In this document: positions 17,202 to 24,563 of the stretch, piece by piece | How positions within the stretch are numbered: position 1 is the stretch's first letter | How the letters are laid out: every line of letters begins with the position of its first letter | Source: DASQWC01 sp035640475 | GTDB lineage: Bacteria; Actinomycetota; JAICYB01 | Length of the DNA stretch: 37,521 nt | NCBI GenBank assembly: GCA_035640475.1 | Contig: DASQWC010000125.1 | Coordinates: 1 to 37,521, forward strand | Direction of reading: 5' to 3' | Notes under the pieces: model-generated | What the model was told of the DNA's origin: nothing | Database searches by the model: none | What the model saw: only the letters and a program-made list of their open reading frames with translations | Program-made: the position numbers and the translations under genes

Positions 17202-18103
17202 TCACCGACATTGCCGGTGTCGCCGTCGGCCACTCGACGGACCCCGAAGGTGTGACCGGGTGCACGGTGATCCTCCTTCCTGAGAAGACGGTGGGTGCCT
17301 ACTCGCTGGTGGGAGCCGCACCGGGAACGCGCGAGACCGATCTCTTGGCGCCGCACACGATCGAGACCGAGGTTCACGCGTTCGTCCTCACGGGCGGAAG
17401 CGCATTCGGTCTCGGCTGCACCGACGGCGTCGTTTCGACGCTTGAGGAACGCGGGATCGGCTTCGAGTTCGGGACGGAGCGCGTTCCGCTCGTGCCGACG
17501 GCCGTGATCTTCGACCTCGGCATCGGCGACCCGAAGGCCCGGCCCGGACCGCACGAGGGCCGAGAAGCCTCGCTCGCCGCCGGCCCGGCCGTCGAAGAGG
17601 GCTCCGTCGGCGCCGGCACGGGAGCGACGGTAGGGAAGTGGGCCGGCAAGGAGCATGCGATGAAAGGCGGCCTGGGCACGGCGTCGGCCCCCGTCGGCGA
17701 TACCGGCGTCACCATCGGCGCGATCGTCGTCTGCAACGCGGGCGGCGACGTTGTCGACGAACGCGGCGAGCTGATCGCGGGCTCGCGCGCCCGCGATGCG
17801 ACGCCGGTGTGGTCGTCGCTGCGCGGACAGACGACGGTGCTTGCCTGTGTGGTCACCGATGCGAAGCTCGACAAGGCGCGCGCCCTCCACGTCGCGCGCA
17901 TGTCGGCCGTCGGGATCTCGCGAGCGGTTCGTCCGGCCCATGCGTTCCACGACGGCGACGTCGTGTTCTGCGGCGCCACGGGAACCGCCGAGTGCGACCC
18001 GACGCTCGTCGGCGCCGTGGGGGCCGAGGTGGTCGCCGAAGCGCTGCGTCGAGGCGTCCGCGCCGCGAAAGGTCTCGGCGGGGTGCCGGGCCTGGCCGAC
18101 TGA
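17198..18103 (+). CDS. P1-family (DmpA-like) peptidase
   Basis: This 301-aa protein resembles the P1 family of L-aminopeptidase/D-esterase enzymes, which self-cleave to expose an N-terminal nucleophile. Family features are the start ITDIAGVAVGHSTDPEGVTG, FVLTGGSAFGLGCTDGV and GTGATVGKW. The segment KGGLGTAS, where the self-cleavage site is expected, is followed by VGDTGVTIGAIVVCNAGGDV. In DmpA the nucleophile is Ser; here Thr or Ser within GTAS is the candidate. GTG 17198 interlocks with the hydrolase stop (4-base overlap), pointing to cotranslation. Confidence 0.85.
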   Translation: MITDIAGVAVGHSTDPEGVTGCTVILLPEKTVGAYSLVGAAPGTRETDLLAPHTIETEVHAFVLTGGSAFGLGCTDGVVSTLEERGIGFEFGTERVPLVPTAVIFDLGIGDPKARPGPHEGREASLAAGPAVEEGSVGAGTGATVGKWAGKEHAMKGGLGTASAPVGDTGVTIGAIVVCNAGGDVVDERGELIAGSRARDATPVWSSLRGQTTVLACVVTDAKLDKARALHVARMSAVGISRAVRPAHAFHDGDVVFCGATGTAECDPTLVGAVGAEVVAEALRRGVRAAKGLGGVPGLAD

Positions 18104-18105
18104 AC

Positions 18106-18771
18106 GTGTCGTTGGCGCCTGCAAATCTTCCGGCGGGTATGGATCGCGTGGGGATGACGACTGATGTCGCCGCCGAGCTCGCGCGTCTCGCAACCGAGGC
18201 GGAGGCGTGCCGCAATTGTGTACTCGGTGGCGTCCGGACGCAGGCCGTCTTCGGCGTCGGCAGTCCCCAAGCCGATCTCATGTTCGTCGGCGAGGCTCCC
18301 GGCTACCACGAGGACCAGAAGGGTGAGCCGTTCGTCGGCGCCGCCGGGCAGCTCCTCACGAAGCTCATCGAGCAAAAGTTGGGCCTCAAACGGTCCGACG
18401 TGTACATAGCGAACGTGTTGAAGTGCCGTCCTCCCGGCAACCGCGATCCGCAGCCCGACGAGGTCGAAGCGTGCAAGCCTTTCCTGCGCGAGCAGATGGA
18501 GCTCATCCGCCCGCGCCTCGTCGTGGCGCTCGGCAACTTCGCCGCGAAGCTCCTGACGAAGTCGAGCACTGGGATCACACGCTTGCGCGGGAAGCGCTAT
18601 CCCTTCAAGTACGGAACGCTCATGTGCACGTTCCATCCGGCGGCCGCGCTGCGCGGCGGTGCGGCGGCGGAAGGCATCGCCGAGGACTTCGAGGAGATCC
18701 GCCGCGTCCTCGACGAACAAGCCGAGGCCGCGCCGGAAGCGCCGGGCGAGCAGCTCGACCTGTTCGGATAG
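18106..18771 (+). CDS. Type-4 uracil-DNA glycosylase (iron-sulfur)
   Basis: This protein removes uracil from DNA at the first step of base excision repair. GEAPGYHEDQKGEPFVGAAGQLL-like motif parts start at about residue 63, and the second motif HPAAAL lies near 177. Four cysteines, C35 and C38 (CRNC), C107 (CRPPGN) and C123 sixteen residues later, match the [4Fe-4S] ligands of family 4. Length is 221 aa from GTG 18106. In-frame ATG codons at 18139 and 18154 are alternatives, since none has a clear ribosome binding site. It follows the P1 peptidase by 2 bp. The C-terminal QLDLFG is a tidy hydrophobic tail, perhaps a protein-binding peptide. Confidence 0.88.
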   Translation: MSLAPANLPAGMDRVGMTTDVAAELARLATEAEACRNCVLGGVRTQAVFGVGSPQADLMFVGEAPGYHEDQKGEPFVGAAGQLLTKLIEQKLGLKRSDVYIANVLKCRPPGNRDPQPDEVEACKPFLREQMELIRPRLVVALGNFAAKLLTKSSTGITRLRGKRYPFKYGTLMCTFHPAAALRGGAAAEGIAEDFEEIRRVLDEQAEAAPEAPGEQLDLFG

Positions 18772-18783
18772 TCCGGCACGCCG

Positions 18784-18789
18784 TAGGCT
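18784..18789 (+). promoter_or_regulatory. Leaderless-type -10 box (TAGGCT) for tsaE
   Basis: TAGGCT fits TANNNT and ends exactly 6 nt before the tsaE GTG at 18796. The gap after the glycosylase gene is just 24 bp and there is no Shine-Dalgarno. It would start the t6A operon with a leaderless mRNA. Confidence 0.5.
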
Positions 18790-18795
18790 TGCTCC

Positions 18796-19299
18796 GTGCG
18801 GTTACCCTTCCTCTCCGTCCGCACGCGTTCGGCCGACGAGACGACCTCGCTGGGCCGCCGCGTCGGTTCGATCCTTCGGCCGGGCGAGGTGCTGCTGCTC
18901 GTCGGCGATCTCGGAACGGGAAAGACGACCTTCGTGCGTGGGTTGGCCGACGGCCTCGGCATCTCGACCCGTGCGCGGTCTCCGACGTTCACGATCGTCC
19001 ACGAGCACCTCGGCGGGCGATATCCGCTCATCCACGTCGACCTGTACCGGTGCTCGAGCGCGCAGGAGGTCGGGGAGCTCGGCCTCGAGGAGCTCATCAC
19101 GCCGCCGGCGATCGCCGCCGTCGAGTGGGGCGAGAAGGCAGGAGAGATCGCGGGGCCGGACTACCTCGAGCTCGACTTCGCGTGGGACGGCGACGACGAC
19201 GAGACTCGCACGATCAAGTTTCTGCCGTCCGGCCGGTGGATGGACCGCATGGGCGATCTGTCCGAGACCGTGCGTTCCTGGGCGACGGAGGGCGCCTGA
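18796..19299 (+). CDS. tsaE: tRNA t6A biosynthesis ATPase TsaE
   Basis: TsaE (167 aa) is the ATPase partner of TsaB/TsaD in making N6-threonylcarbamoyl-adenosine at tRNA position 37. Walker A GDLGTGKTT is at residues 37-45. SPTFTIVHEH and HVDLYRCSSAQEVGELGLEE (about 76-95) are family signatures, and AAVEWGEKAG is the last conserved block. The protein is acidic near residues 131-135 (DGDDDE). Start GTG is supported by the leaderless-type promoter. tsaB begins 1 bp after the stop. Confidence 0.95.
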   Translation: MRLPFLSVRTRSADETTSLGRRVGSILRPGEVLLLVGDLGTGKTTFVRGLADGLGISTRARSPTFTIVHEHLGGRYPLIHVDLYRCSSAQEVGELGLEELITPPAIAAVEWGEKAGEIAGPDYLELDFAWDGDDDETRTIKFLPSGRWMDRMGDLSETVRSWATEGA

Positions 19300-19300
19300 G

Positions 19301-20002
19301 TTGCTCGTCCTCGGCATCGAGACGTCGACCCAGCACGCATCCGTCGCCATCGCGACGCAAACGGAGGTCGTTGCTTCCTACGAGCTCGGCCGCGGGAAGT
19401 CGCAAGACCAAACGGTGATCCCCGCCGCACAACGGCTGCTTGCCGACGGCGGCATCGAGTGGTCGCAGATCGGCGGCATCGGCGTGGGGCTCGGCCCGGG
19501 ACTCTTTACCGGCCTGCGCGTCGGCGTCGCAACGGCAAAGGCGCTTGCGCACTCGCTCGGCGTGTCAATCGCCGGCTTCTCATCACTCGACGTGCTCGCC
19601 TACGGTGTCCGTTATGTGCGCCGCAGCATCTGCGCGTGCATCGACGCCCGTCGCAACGAAGTGTTCTGGGCGTTCTACCGGCCGGTGCACGGCGGCGTGC
19701 AGCGCGCCACAGAGTTTCGTTGCGCTCCGGCCGCGCATTGCGTCAACGAGATCGAAGCGCGCGGGGAGCCGGTTCTGGTCGTCGGGAACGGTCCGTACGT
19801 CTACTCCAGGGACTTCGAGAATCTCGGCGCCGACCTCGAGATCGCCGGTGTCTCGGACAGCACGCCGACCGCCGTTCCACTCGCCGAGCTTGCCGTCTCC
19901 CGGCTCGTCCGTGAGGATTCCGACAAACTGGTGGACGTGCGTCCGCTCTACATTCGAAAGTCGGACGCCGAGCTGGTCTGGGAACAGCGGGGAAGGGCCT
20001 GA
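19301..20002 (+). CDS. tsaB: tRNA t6A biosynthesis protein TsaB
   Basis: TsaB (233 aa) is the catalytically inactive ASKHA-fold partner of TsaD. It starts MLVLGIETSTQHASVAI from a TTG and contains GIGVGLGPGLFTGLRVGVATAKALA, the signature of the family. The C-terminal half is less conserved, as usual. One base separates it from tsaE and one from rimI, so the four genes almost certainly form one transcript. The upstream open frame is a shadow of tsaE. Confidence 0.94.
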   Translation: MLVLGIETSTQHASVAIATQTEVVASYELGRGKSQDQTVIPAAQRLLADGGIEWSQIGGIGVGLGPGLFTGLRVGVATAKALAHSLGVSIAGFSSLDVLAYGVRYVRRSICACIDARRNEVFWAFYRPVHGGVQRATEFRCAPAAHCVNEIEARGEPVLVVGNGPYVYSRDFENLGADLEIAGVSDSTPTAVPLAELAVSRLVREDSDKLVDVRPLYIRKSDAELVWEQRGRA

Positions 20003-20003
20003 C

Positions 20004-20537
20004 GTGGTCACCGAACGCTCGCGCGAAGCGCTGGACGTCGAGATCGGCGCCATGCGCCGCCGGCACCTGCCTGCCGTCCTGCGCATCGAGGGAAAGGTGT
20101 ACCCGCGGCCGTGGTCGGCGGGGCTCTTTCTTTCCGAGCTCGCGCAGAAGGGCTCCCGCGCGTACTTCGTCGCTCGCCACCAAGGAAAGGTCGTCGGGTA
20201 CGGCGGCGTGATGATCCTCGGCGACGAGGGACATATCACCAACATCGCCGTCGACCCCGGGTTCCACAGGCACCGAATCGGCACGCGGCTGATGATCGCC
20301 CTCATCGAGGAGTCCCGCGAACGCCGCGTGCGTTCGATGACGCTCGAGGTGCGTCGTGCGAATGCGGGTGCGCAGGCGATGTACCGGAAGTTCGGTTTCC
20401 AGACCGTCGGGGTGCGTCGCGGCTACTACGTAGAGACGGGTGAGGACGCGTACATCATGTGGGCGGAAAGTGTTTGGACGCCCGACTACGCAAGACGGCT
20501 CGACCGCATCAAGGACGCGCTCGAGGATTCAGCTTGA
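20004..20537 (+). CDS. rimI: Ribosomal protein S18 N-acetyltransferase-like GNAT protein RimI
   Basis: The 177-aa protein is a GNAT acetyltransferase. AVLRIEGKVYPRPWS matches the N-terminal part of RimI, and HITNIAVDPGFHRHRIGTRLM contains the acetyl-CoA loop (RxxGxG variant RHRIGT). ANAGAQAMYRKFGFQTVGVRRGYY is the conserved C-terminal block. RimI acetylates S18 in E. coli, but many actinobacterial homologues may act on other N-termini. GTG 20004 was chosen because an internal ATG (20052) would cut the first beta strand. It lies between tsaB and tsaD, the classical position. Confidence 0.9.
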   Translation: MVTERSREALDVEIGAMRRRHLPAVLRIEGKVYPRPWSAGLFLSELAQKGSRAYFVARHQGKVVGYGGVMILGDEGHITNIAVDPGFHRHRIGTRLMIALIEESRERRVRSMTLEVRRANAGAQAMYRKFGFQTVGVRRGYYVETGEDAYIMWAESVWTPDYARRLDRIKDALEDSA

Positions 20538-21559
20538 CGGAGCCGCTCGTCGGCCCGGACGCCGTCGTCCTGGGCATCGAGACTTCGTGCGATGAGACCG
20601 CGGTCGGTGTCGTACGGGGCGGGAAGGAAGTCCTTTCGAACGTCATCGCGTCGCAGGCCGACCTGCACGAGCGCTTCGGCGGCGTCGTGCCGGAGATCGC
20701 CGCGCGCGCGCACGTCGAGCACATGCAACCGGTTGTCGACAAGGCGCTGCGGGACGCGAAGGTCACGCTGCGCGAACTCGATGCAGTTGCAGCGACGCGA
20801 GGGCCCGGGTTGATCGGAGCGCTCCTGGTCGGCTACGCGACGGGAAAGGCGATGGCCGCCGCTCTCGGCGTCCCGTTCTGCGGCGTGCACCACCTCGAGG
20901 GTCACGTCTTCGCCGGGGTGCTGGACCCGGGCCTCGAGCCGCCGTTCGTCGCGTTGATCGTCTCGGGCGGACACACGTCGCTGTTCAGAGTGGACGAGCT
21001 CGGCTCCTACGTCGTGCTGGGCGAGACCTTGGACGACGCAGCGGGCGAAGCGTTCGACAAGATCGCGCGGTTTCTGGGGCTCGGGTATCCCGGCGGCCCG
21101 GCGATCGACCGCATCGCGAAGCGGGGCAAGGCCGACGCGATCGCGTTCCCGCGAGCATTGTCCGGCCAGGGGCTCGACTTCAGCTTCTCCGGCTTGAAGA
21201 CGGCCGTCGTCCGGCACGTACGCCGCGTGGAGGAGGCGGGACGCAGGCCCGTGCGGTCGGACGTCGCCGCGTCGTTCCAGGAGGCGATCGTCGACGTCCA
21301 GGTCGAGAAGGCGCTCCGCGCGGCTGAGGAGGCTGGAGTCTCGACGATCGCCGCTGGCGGCGGTGTCGCGGCGAACACGCGCTTGCGCGCACGGCTATCC
21401 GAGGAAGCGGCCGCGCGCGGGCTCGCGTTTGTCGTTCCGGCCCCGGGGCTGTGCGTGGACAACGGCGCGATGATCGCTGCCGCGGCCCACTTCCGGCTGC
21501 GCCGTGGAGAGTCGACACCTTTGGACGCTCCGGCGTCGGCTTCGCTCGAACTTCGGTAG
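20534..21559 (+). CDS. tsaD: tRNA t6A transferase catalytic subunit TsaD
   Basis: TsaD (341 aa) transfers the threonylcarbamoyl group to A37 of ANN-decoding tRNAs. The start VVLGIETSCDETAVG, the metal-binding HHLEGH motif (H120 and H124) and SGGHTSL are intact. LGYPGGPAIDRIA, AGGGVAANTRLR and LCVDNGAMIA with the third metal ligand Asp complete the set. TTG 20534 overlaps the rimI stop (TTGA). Together with tsaE and tsaB this gives three of the four t6A genes; tsaC (Sua5) is not in the window. Downstream lies a GC-rich repeat, then an IS1595 element. Confidence 0.95.
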   Translation: MTEPLVGPDAVVLGIETSCDETAVGVVRGGKEVLSNVIASQADLHERFGGVVPEIAARAHVEHMQPVVDKALRDAKVTLRELDAVAATRGPGLIGALLVGYATGKAMAAALGVPFCGVHHLEGHVFAGVLDPGLEPPFVALIVSGGHTSLFRVDELGSYVVLGETLDDAAGEAFDKIARFLGLGYPGGPAIDRIAKRGKADAIAFPRALSGQGLDFSFSGLKTAVVRHVRRVEEAGRRPVRSDVAASFQEAIVDVQVEKALRAAEEAGVSTIAAGGGVAANTRLRARLSEEAAARGLAFVVPAPGLCVDNGAMIAAAAHFRLRRGESTPLDAPASASLELR

Positions 21560-21571
21560 CCGGTCCAGTCT

Positions 21572-21710
21572 TGCGCGCTCCCGCGCGCTCCCAGTCAGAA
21601 GGGGCGCGCCAGCTTTGCTGGCGGAAAATCCGGGGGGCCCCGTCGCCTCCCCGTCCCGCAGGCCGAGACGAAGGAGGCGAGGGGCACCGAGATGTCCCAG
21701 GACCCCCCGG
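21572..21710 (+). repeat. GC-rich branched palindrome repeat, copy between tsaD and the IS element
   Basis: Bases 21572-21599 match 33910-33937 exactly over 28 bp and contain two tandem copies of GCGCGCTCCC. Next comes a perfect hairpin, CGCCAGC-TTT-GCTGGCG (21607-21623). Then follows a larger fold closed by CCGGGGGG (21630-21637) with CCCCCCGG (21703-21710) around an inner stem CGCCTCC (21644-21650) / GGAGGCG (21673-21679). No gene fits here. It may work as a terminator of the tsa operon or be a REP-like element. Confidence 0.65.
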
Positions 21711-21772
21711 GCGGAGGGGTGCGCCTGCACTTGGGTATCGGCCGTCCCGGCCCCGACCTGAGCGGACGGGGT

Positions 21773-21780
21773 ACATTTGA
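21773..21780. repeat. Left target-site duplication (ACATTTGA)
   Basis: This 8-bp direct repeat directly precedes the left inverted repeat of the IS element and is repeated at 24578-24585. Eight bases is the usual duplication length of the IS1595 family. Confidence 0.9.
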
Positions 21781-21794
21781 GGTAACTATCCCTT
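21781..21794. repeat. Left terminal inverted repeat of the IS1595 element
   Basis: GGTAACTATCCCTT is the exact reverse complement of 24564-24577. Similarity continues inwards imperfectly to about base 21808. Confidence 0.93.
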
Positions 21795-21823
21795 TGACGT
21801 CAGTACCCGCCTGAACATAGGTT
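21794..21823 (+). promoter_or_regulatory. Candidate promoter for the DUF3800 passenger
   Basis: TTGACG (21794-21799) and TAGGTT (21818-21823) are separated by 18 bp. The -35 box starts in the last base of the perfect inverted repeat, so the promoter belongs to the element. Predicted transcription would begin only about 5 nt before the ATG at 21835, a near-leaderless arrangement. Confidence 0.5.
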
Positions 21824-21834
21824 GGACGCGGCTG

Positions 21835-22503
21835 ATGGCGGGGGACGCTAAAGAGTTCGCGTTCGTGGATGAGTCCGGCGATCCGGGACCGGTTGGGAAT
21901 GCGACGTACATACTCGTTTGCGCCCAGATGCCCGAATCCGTACTGGACTCCGTTCGGCTTCACATCGCTCGGTTCCGCTATTTCCACGAGGTCAATCGAG
22001 AACTCAAGGAGTGGGGTGGACTTCTGAAAGACACCCCTACGGCCCAATGGCGCTCGCTGCTCGAACCGTTCTGCAAGCTCACCGAGGCCAACGCGATCTG
22101 CGCATCGGTGAACTGGCTCAATAAAGAGAAGTACAAGGCTGGCGGAGGCCCATACCTCGCCCCTGGCGAGTCGCAGAAGTTCCGGAGCTTCCAGCTTCGG
22201 TTGCTCCTGGAACGACACAAGGCACGACATGGATGGGGCGACAACATGGACGTGGTTATCGACCGCTGGAGCATGGATCAAGCGCAGCGGCAGAACCTTG
22301 AGAAGTACCTCAAGGGGAACTGGAAGCTCCAGCCCGTCGCCCACATTACGACGGCCGACTCGGCGTATGTGGACATGATCCAGATCATTGACCTTTACGC
22401 TCGGCTCGCCCGAAAGGTCGTGCTTGGGGAAGCCACCGATGAGCAGCACGAGTACGCGGCGAACCTGTTCGACTTGGTTGAGATTGTGAAAGGCCGCTAT
22501 TAG
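21835..22503 (+). CDS. DUF3800-family protein, IS passenger
   Basis: The 222-aa protein begins with EFAFVDESGDPG (residues 7-18), the hallmark of DUF3800 (PF12686). It ends with the second family motif, ADSAYVDMIQIIDLYARLA. The family is thought to have an RNase H-like fold, with acidic residues such as D12, E13 and D16 as possible metal ligands. It is found in phages, mobile elements and some defence loci, but its biochemistry is not established. The gene lies just inside the left repeat of the IS1595 element and is followed by a terminator-like hairpin. It seems to be an independent passenger rather than part of the transposition machinery. Confidence 0.82.
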   Translation: MAGDAKEFAFVDESGDPGPVGNATYILVCAQMPESVLDSVRLHIARFRYFHEVNRELKEWGGLLKDTPTAQWRSLLEPFCKLTEANAICASVNWLNKEKYKAGGGPYLAPGESQKFRSFQLRLLLERHKARHGWGDNMDVVIDRWSMDQAQRQNLEKYLKGNWKLQPVAHITTADSAYVDMIQIIDLYARLARKVVLGEATDEQHEYAANLFDLVEIVKGRY

Positions 22504-22512
22504 GGCAAAAGA

Positions 22513-22549
22513 GAAGGCCCCGGAACCCCCTACAGGGCCAAGGGCCTTC
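22513..22549 (+). terminator. Hairpin after the DUF3800 gene
   Basis: GAAGGCCC (22513-22520) pairs with GGGCCTTC (22542-22549) around a 21-nt loop, 9 bp after the stop codon. A short CCTAC follows rather than a T-run. It separates the DUF3800 unit from the transposase promoter. Confidence 0.6.
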
Positions 22550-22603
22550 CTACAACTGACCCCAGTGTAGCCAGAAGGTGTGCCACCTTTGCCATGAATA
22601 TAC

Positions 22604-22632
22604 TTGACGGCGGTACTTCCGCCTAGTATATT
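22604..22632 (+). promoter_or_regulatory. Leaderless transposase promoter with overlapping dyad
   Basis: TTGACG (22604-22609) and TATATT (22627-22632) have the ideal 17-bp spacing. The -10 ends 6 nt before the transposase ATG at 22639, so the mRNA should start at the start codon. A dyad, AATATACT (22597-22604) and AGTATATT (22625-22632), overlaps both promoter boxes, and an inner GGCGG/CCGCC stem lies in the spacer. This is operator-like and may mediate autoregulation. Confidence 0.7.
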
Positions 22633-22638
22633 TATGGT

Positions 22639-23595
22639 ATGTCTAAATCCGATCGAAACAACCCAAAGCGATCCACCGCTTCGGAGTCGCGCTACTCGAT
22701 CTTCGAGTTCGAGCGCGAGTTCCCCGACGACCGCGCTTGCCTTGACTGGCTGGTAGCCCACCGCTACCCGGACGGCATCTACTGCCCGACGTGCGAGAAG
22801 GTGACCAAGCACCACCGCGAGAACAAGCGCCCCTCGTATGCCTGCCAGTTCTGCGGCCACCGCGAGCATCCGATGGTCGGGACGATCTTCGAGAACTCGG
22901 CCACGTCCCTGAGGCTTTGGTTCTACGCGATCTACCTCATGGCTAGCACTCGGTGCGGTATCTCCGCGAAGCAGCTCGAACGAGAACTCGGGGTTACCTA
23001 CAAGACGGCGTGGCGCATGTTCCACCAAATTCGGACCCTGTTCGACCAGGACGCCGATCCCCTCGGGGGCGAAGTCGAAATGGACGAAACCTATGTCGGC
23101 GGACGGCCTCGCAAGGGGGAGATTTCGCCCAACACCCGCGCCAACCGACGCAAGTGGGTGGACGAGAACAAGACTCAGGTGTTCGGGATGGTCGAGCGCG
23201 GGGGACGAGTCAGGGCCAAGGTCGTTCCAAGCAGACAAGCCCGGACGATCCAACCCATCGTTGCTACCCACGTCCTGCCGGAATCCACGATCTTCACCGA
23301 CGAGGGATTCAACGAGTACACGGTCGGGCGCAGGTATCGGGGTCGGCATCACCGCATCCGGCACCGCGCTGGTATCTACGTTGACGGCAACGTCCACACG
23401 CAGACCATTGAGGGCTTTTGGTCGCTTCTGAAGAATGGACTCCGGGGTGTGTACCACTCGGTGTCCGAGAAGCACCTTCAGTCCTACGTGGACGAGTACG
23501 CGTTCCGGTACAACCACCGCAAGGCGGGGGGTCGCGGAGTCTTTACCGCGATGCTGGACCGGATTCCCGAGGCTTCTTCCGAACAGCCTTCGTAA
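22639..23595 (+). CDS. IS1595-family (ISXO2-like) DDE transposase
   Basis: This 318-aa transposase has an N-terminal zinc ribbon (C49-x2-C52 and C69-x2-C72) followed by a helix-turn-helix-like segment (GISAKQLERELGVTYKTAWR, about 107-126). The catalytic DDE domain (PF12762 type) shows D149 in EMDETYVGG, D221 in FTDEGFNEY and E258 in HTQTIEGFWS. The downstream WSLLKNGLRGVYHSV block is also conserved. All catalytic residues are present and length is normal. Its 3' end overlaps a convergent 53-codon ORF by 53 bp. The predicted mRNA is leaderless. Confidence 0.93.
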   Translation: MSKSDRNNPKRSTASESRYSIFEFEREFPDDRACLDWLVAHRYPDGIYCPTCEKVTKHHRENKRPSYACQFCGHREHPMVGTIFENSATSLRLWFYAIYLMASTRCGISAKQLERELGVTYKTAWRMFHQIRTLFDQDADPLGGEVEMDETYVGGRPRKGEISPNTRANRRKWVDENKTQVFGMVERGGRVRAKVVPSRQARTIQPIVATHVLPESTIFTDEGFNEYTVGRRYRGRHHRIRHRAGIYVDGNVHTQTIEGFWSLLKNGLRGVYHSVSEKHLQSYVDEYAFRYNHRKAGGRGVFTAMLDRIPEASSEQPS

Positions 23596-23704
23596 GCGCG
23601 TCCAGGACGCTGGACCGCTCAGGAACGGGAATCCGCAGATCGGCCTTCTTCGTGCGCTGCTTGCGGTCGCCTTTGCGCGTGAGGTCTTTGGACTGTTTGG
23701 GCAT
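23543..23704 (-). CDS. Small basic hypothetical protein inside the IS element (53 aa)
   Basis: A minus-strand ORF runs from ATG (23704-23702) to TAA (23545-23543). It begins MPKQSKDLTRKGDRKQRTKK and is rich in Lys, Arg and Ser. GGAGG lies 5 nt upstream of the ATG with good spacing, the strongest ribosome binding site in the element. It starts 21 bp from the divergent gene at 23726 and overlaps the transposase 3' end by 53 bp on the other strand. No family was recognised. It may be a small regulatory or nucleic-acid-binding protein, or a chance ORF, although the binding site argues against chance. Confidence 0.5.
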   Translation of the reverse strand: MPKQSKDLTRKGDRKQRTKKADLRIPVPERSSVLDALTKAVRKKPRESGPASR

Positions 23705-23725
23705 CGGACCTCCAATCTATCGGGC

Positions 23726-24526
23726 ATGGCACGCAAGCGGAAGCGGCGTCGGCAACAACCCACGCTCGACGGCGTGAATATCAAAGTGGAACGGGCGCGG
23801 TCCCACATGGGCTTCCTGAACGATGAAGTGACTGCTTGGCGAGATCACCAGGGTTTCCTCGCCTCCACGGTCAAAGTTCAGCGCCACGGCAGAAAGCACG
23901 TCTATCTCGCTGATGACCCCCCCACCGTTGACCCGATGTGGGGTGCGATCGCCGGAGATTGCGTCCACAACCTGAGGACCGCGCTCGACCACCTCGCGTG
24001 GCAGCTCGCCAAGCGACCGGGCAAGGACACTGCGTTCCCGATCTGGCGAACGCCAAGACGACGTTGGTATGCCCCGCATAAACACTTGTTGCCAGATATC
24101 TGCGGTGGAGTCGGGCGCGACGTCCGGCAAGCGCTTGAGGTTGTACAACCGTACAACCGACGGGATCTGAACCACAGCTTGTGGACGATCAGTCGCCTGG
24201 ACAACACGGACAAACATCGAGTTCTCTTGGTCGCCACCAGTACCACCCGGGCTTTCATCACCTCGTTCAGCGGTCCTCCAGAAGAACAGCCGACGCGAAC
24301 GGATCACTTCTCGCGGAAGGCACTCGAACACGGCCAGGTAATGGGCTGGTTCGAGTACGACCCCCCGCAAGCTGATCCGGATCCACATCTGCGTTTCCTG
24401 CCTGATGTAGCGTTCGACAGGAGTGTTCCTGAGGTCGGAGGCGACCTCGTCGTTCCAACCCTCATCGACCTGATCTGGATCATGGAATCTATCGTTGTGC
24501 CTGAATTCGAGAAGTTCTTCTCCTGA
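23726..24526 (+). CDS. Hypothetical IS passenger protein with an RX4H motif (HEPN-like candidate)
   Basis: Starting at ATG 23726 this encodes 266 aa with a basic N-terminus (MARKRKRRRQQ). The frame is open upstream across the transposase end but is probably not coding there. Residues 79-90 read CVHNLRTALDHL, with R84 and H89 forming R-x4-H as in HEPN ribonucleases. A later DNTDKHR segment (near 195) is also characteristic of uncharacterised proteins of this type as I recall them. No definite family could be named. There is no clear Shine-Dalgarno. Its location between the transposase and the right inverted repeat makes it a passenger. Function is unknown; a nuclease role is inference from one motif. 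Confidence 0.6.
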   Translation: MARKRKRRRQQPTLDGVNIKVERARSHMGFLNDEVTAWRDHQGFLASTVKVQRHGRKHVYLADDPPTVDPMWGAIAGDCVHNLRTALDHLAWQLAKRPGKDTAFPIWRTPRRRWYAPHKHLLPDICGGVGRDVRQALEVVQPYNRRDLNHSLWTISRLDNTDKHRVLLVATSTTRAFITSFSGPPEEQPTRTDHFSRKALEHGQVMGWFEYDPPQADPDPHLRFLPDVAFDRSVPEVGGDLVVPTLIDLIWIMESIVVPEFEKFFS

Positions 24527-24563
24527 ACCCCCCGCAATAGGTGGACAGGGCGTACCGCCCTCG

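Noticed and set aside
23435..23725. N-terminal extension of the RX4H gene across the transposase end
   Set aside because: The sequence there is transposase shadow; the first plausible ATG outside it is at 23726.
21595..23808. A 737-codon minus-strand open frame over the IS element
   Set aside because: It lies antisense to the transposase and DUF3800 genes and has no family motifs.
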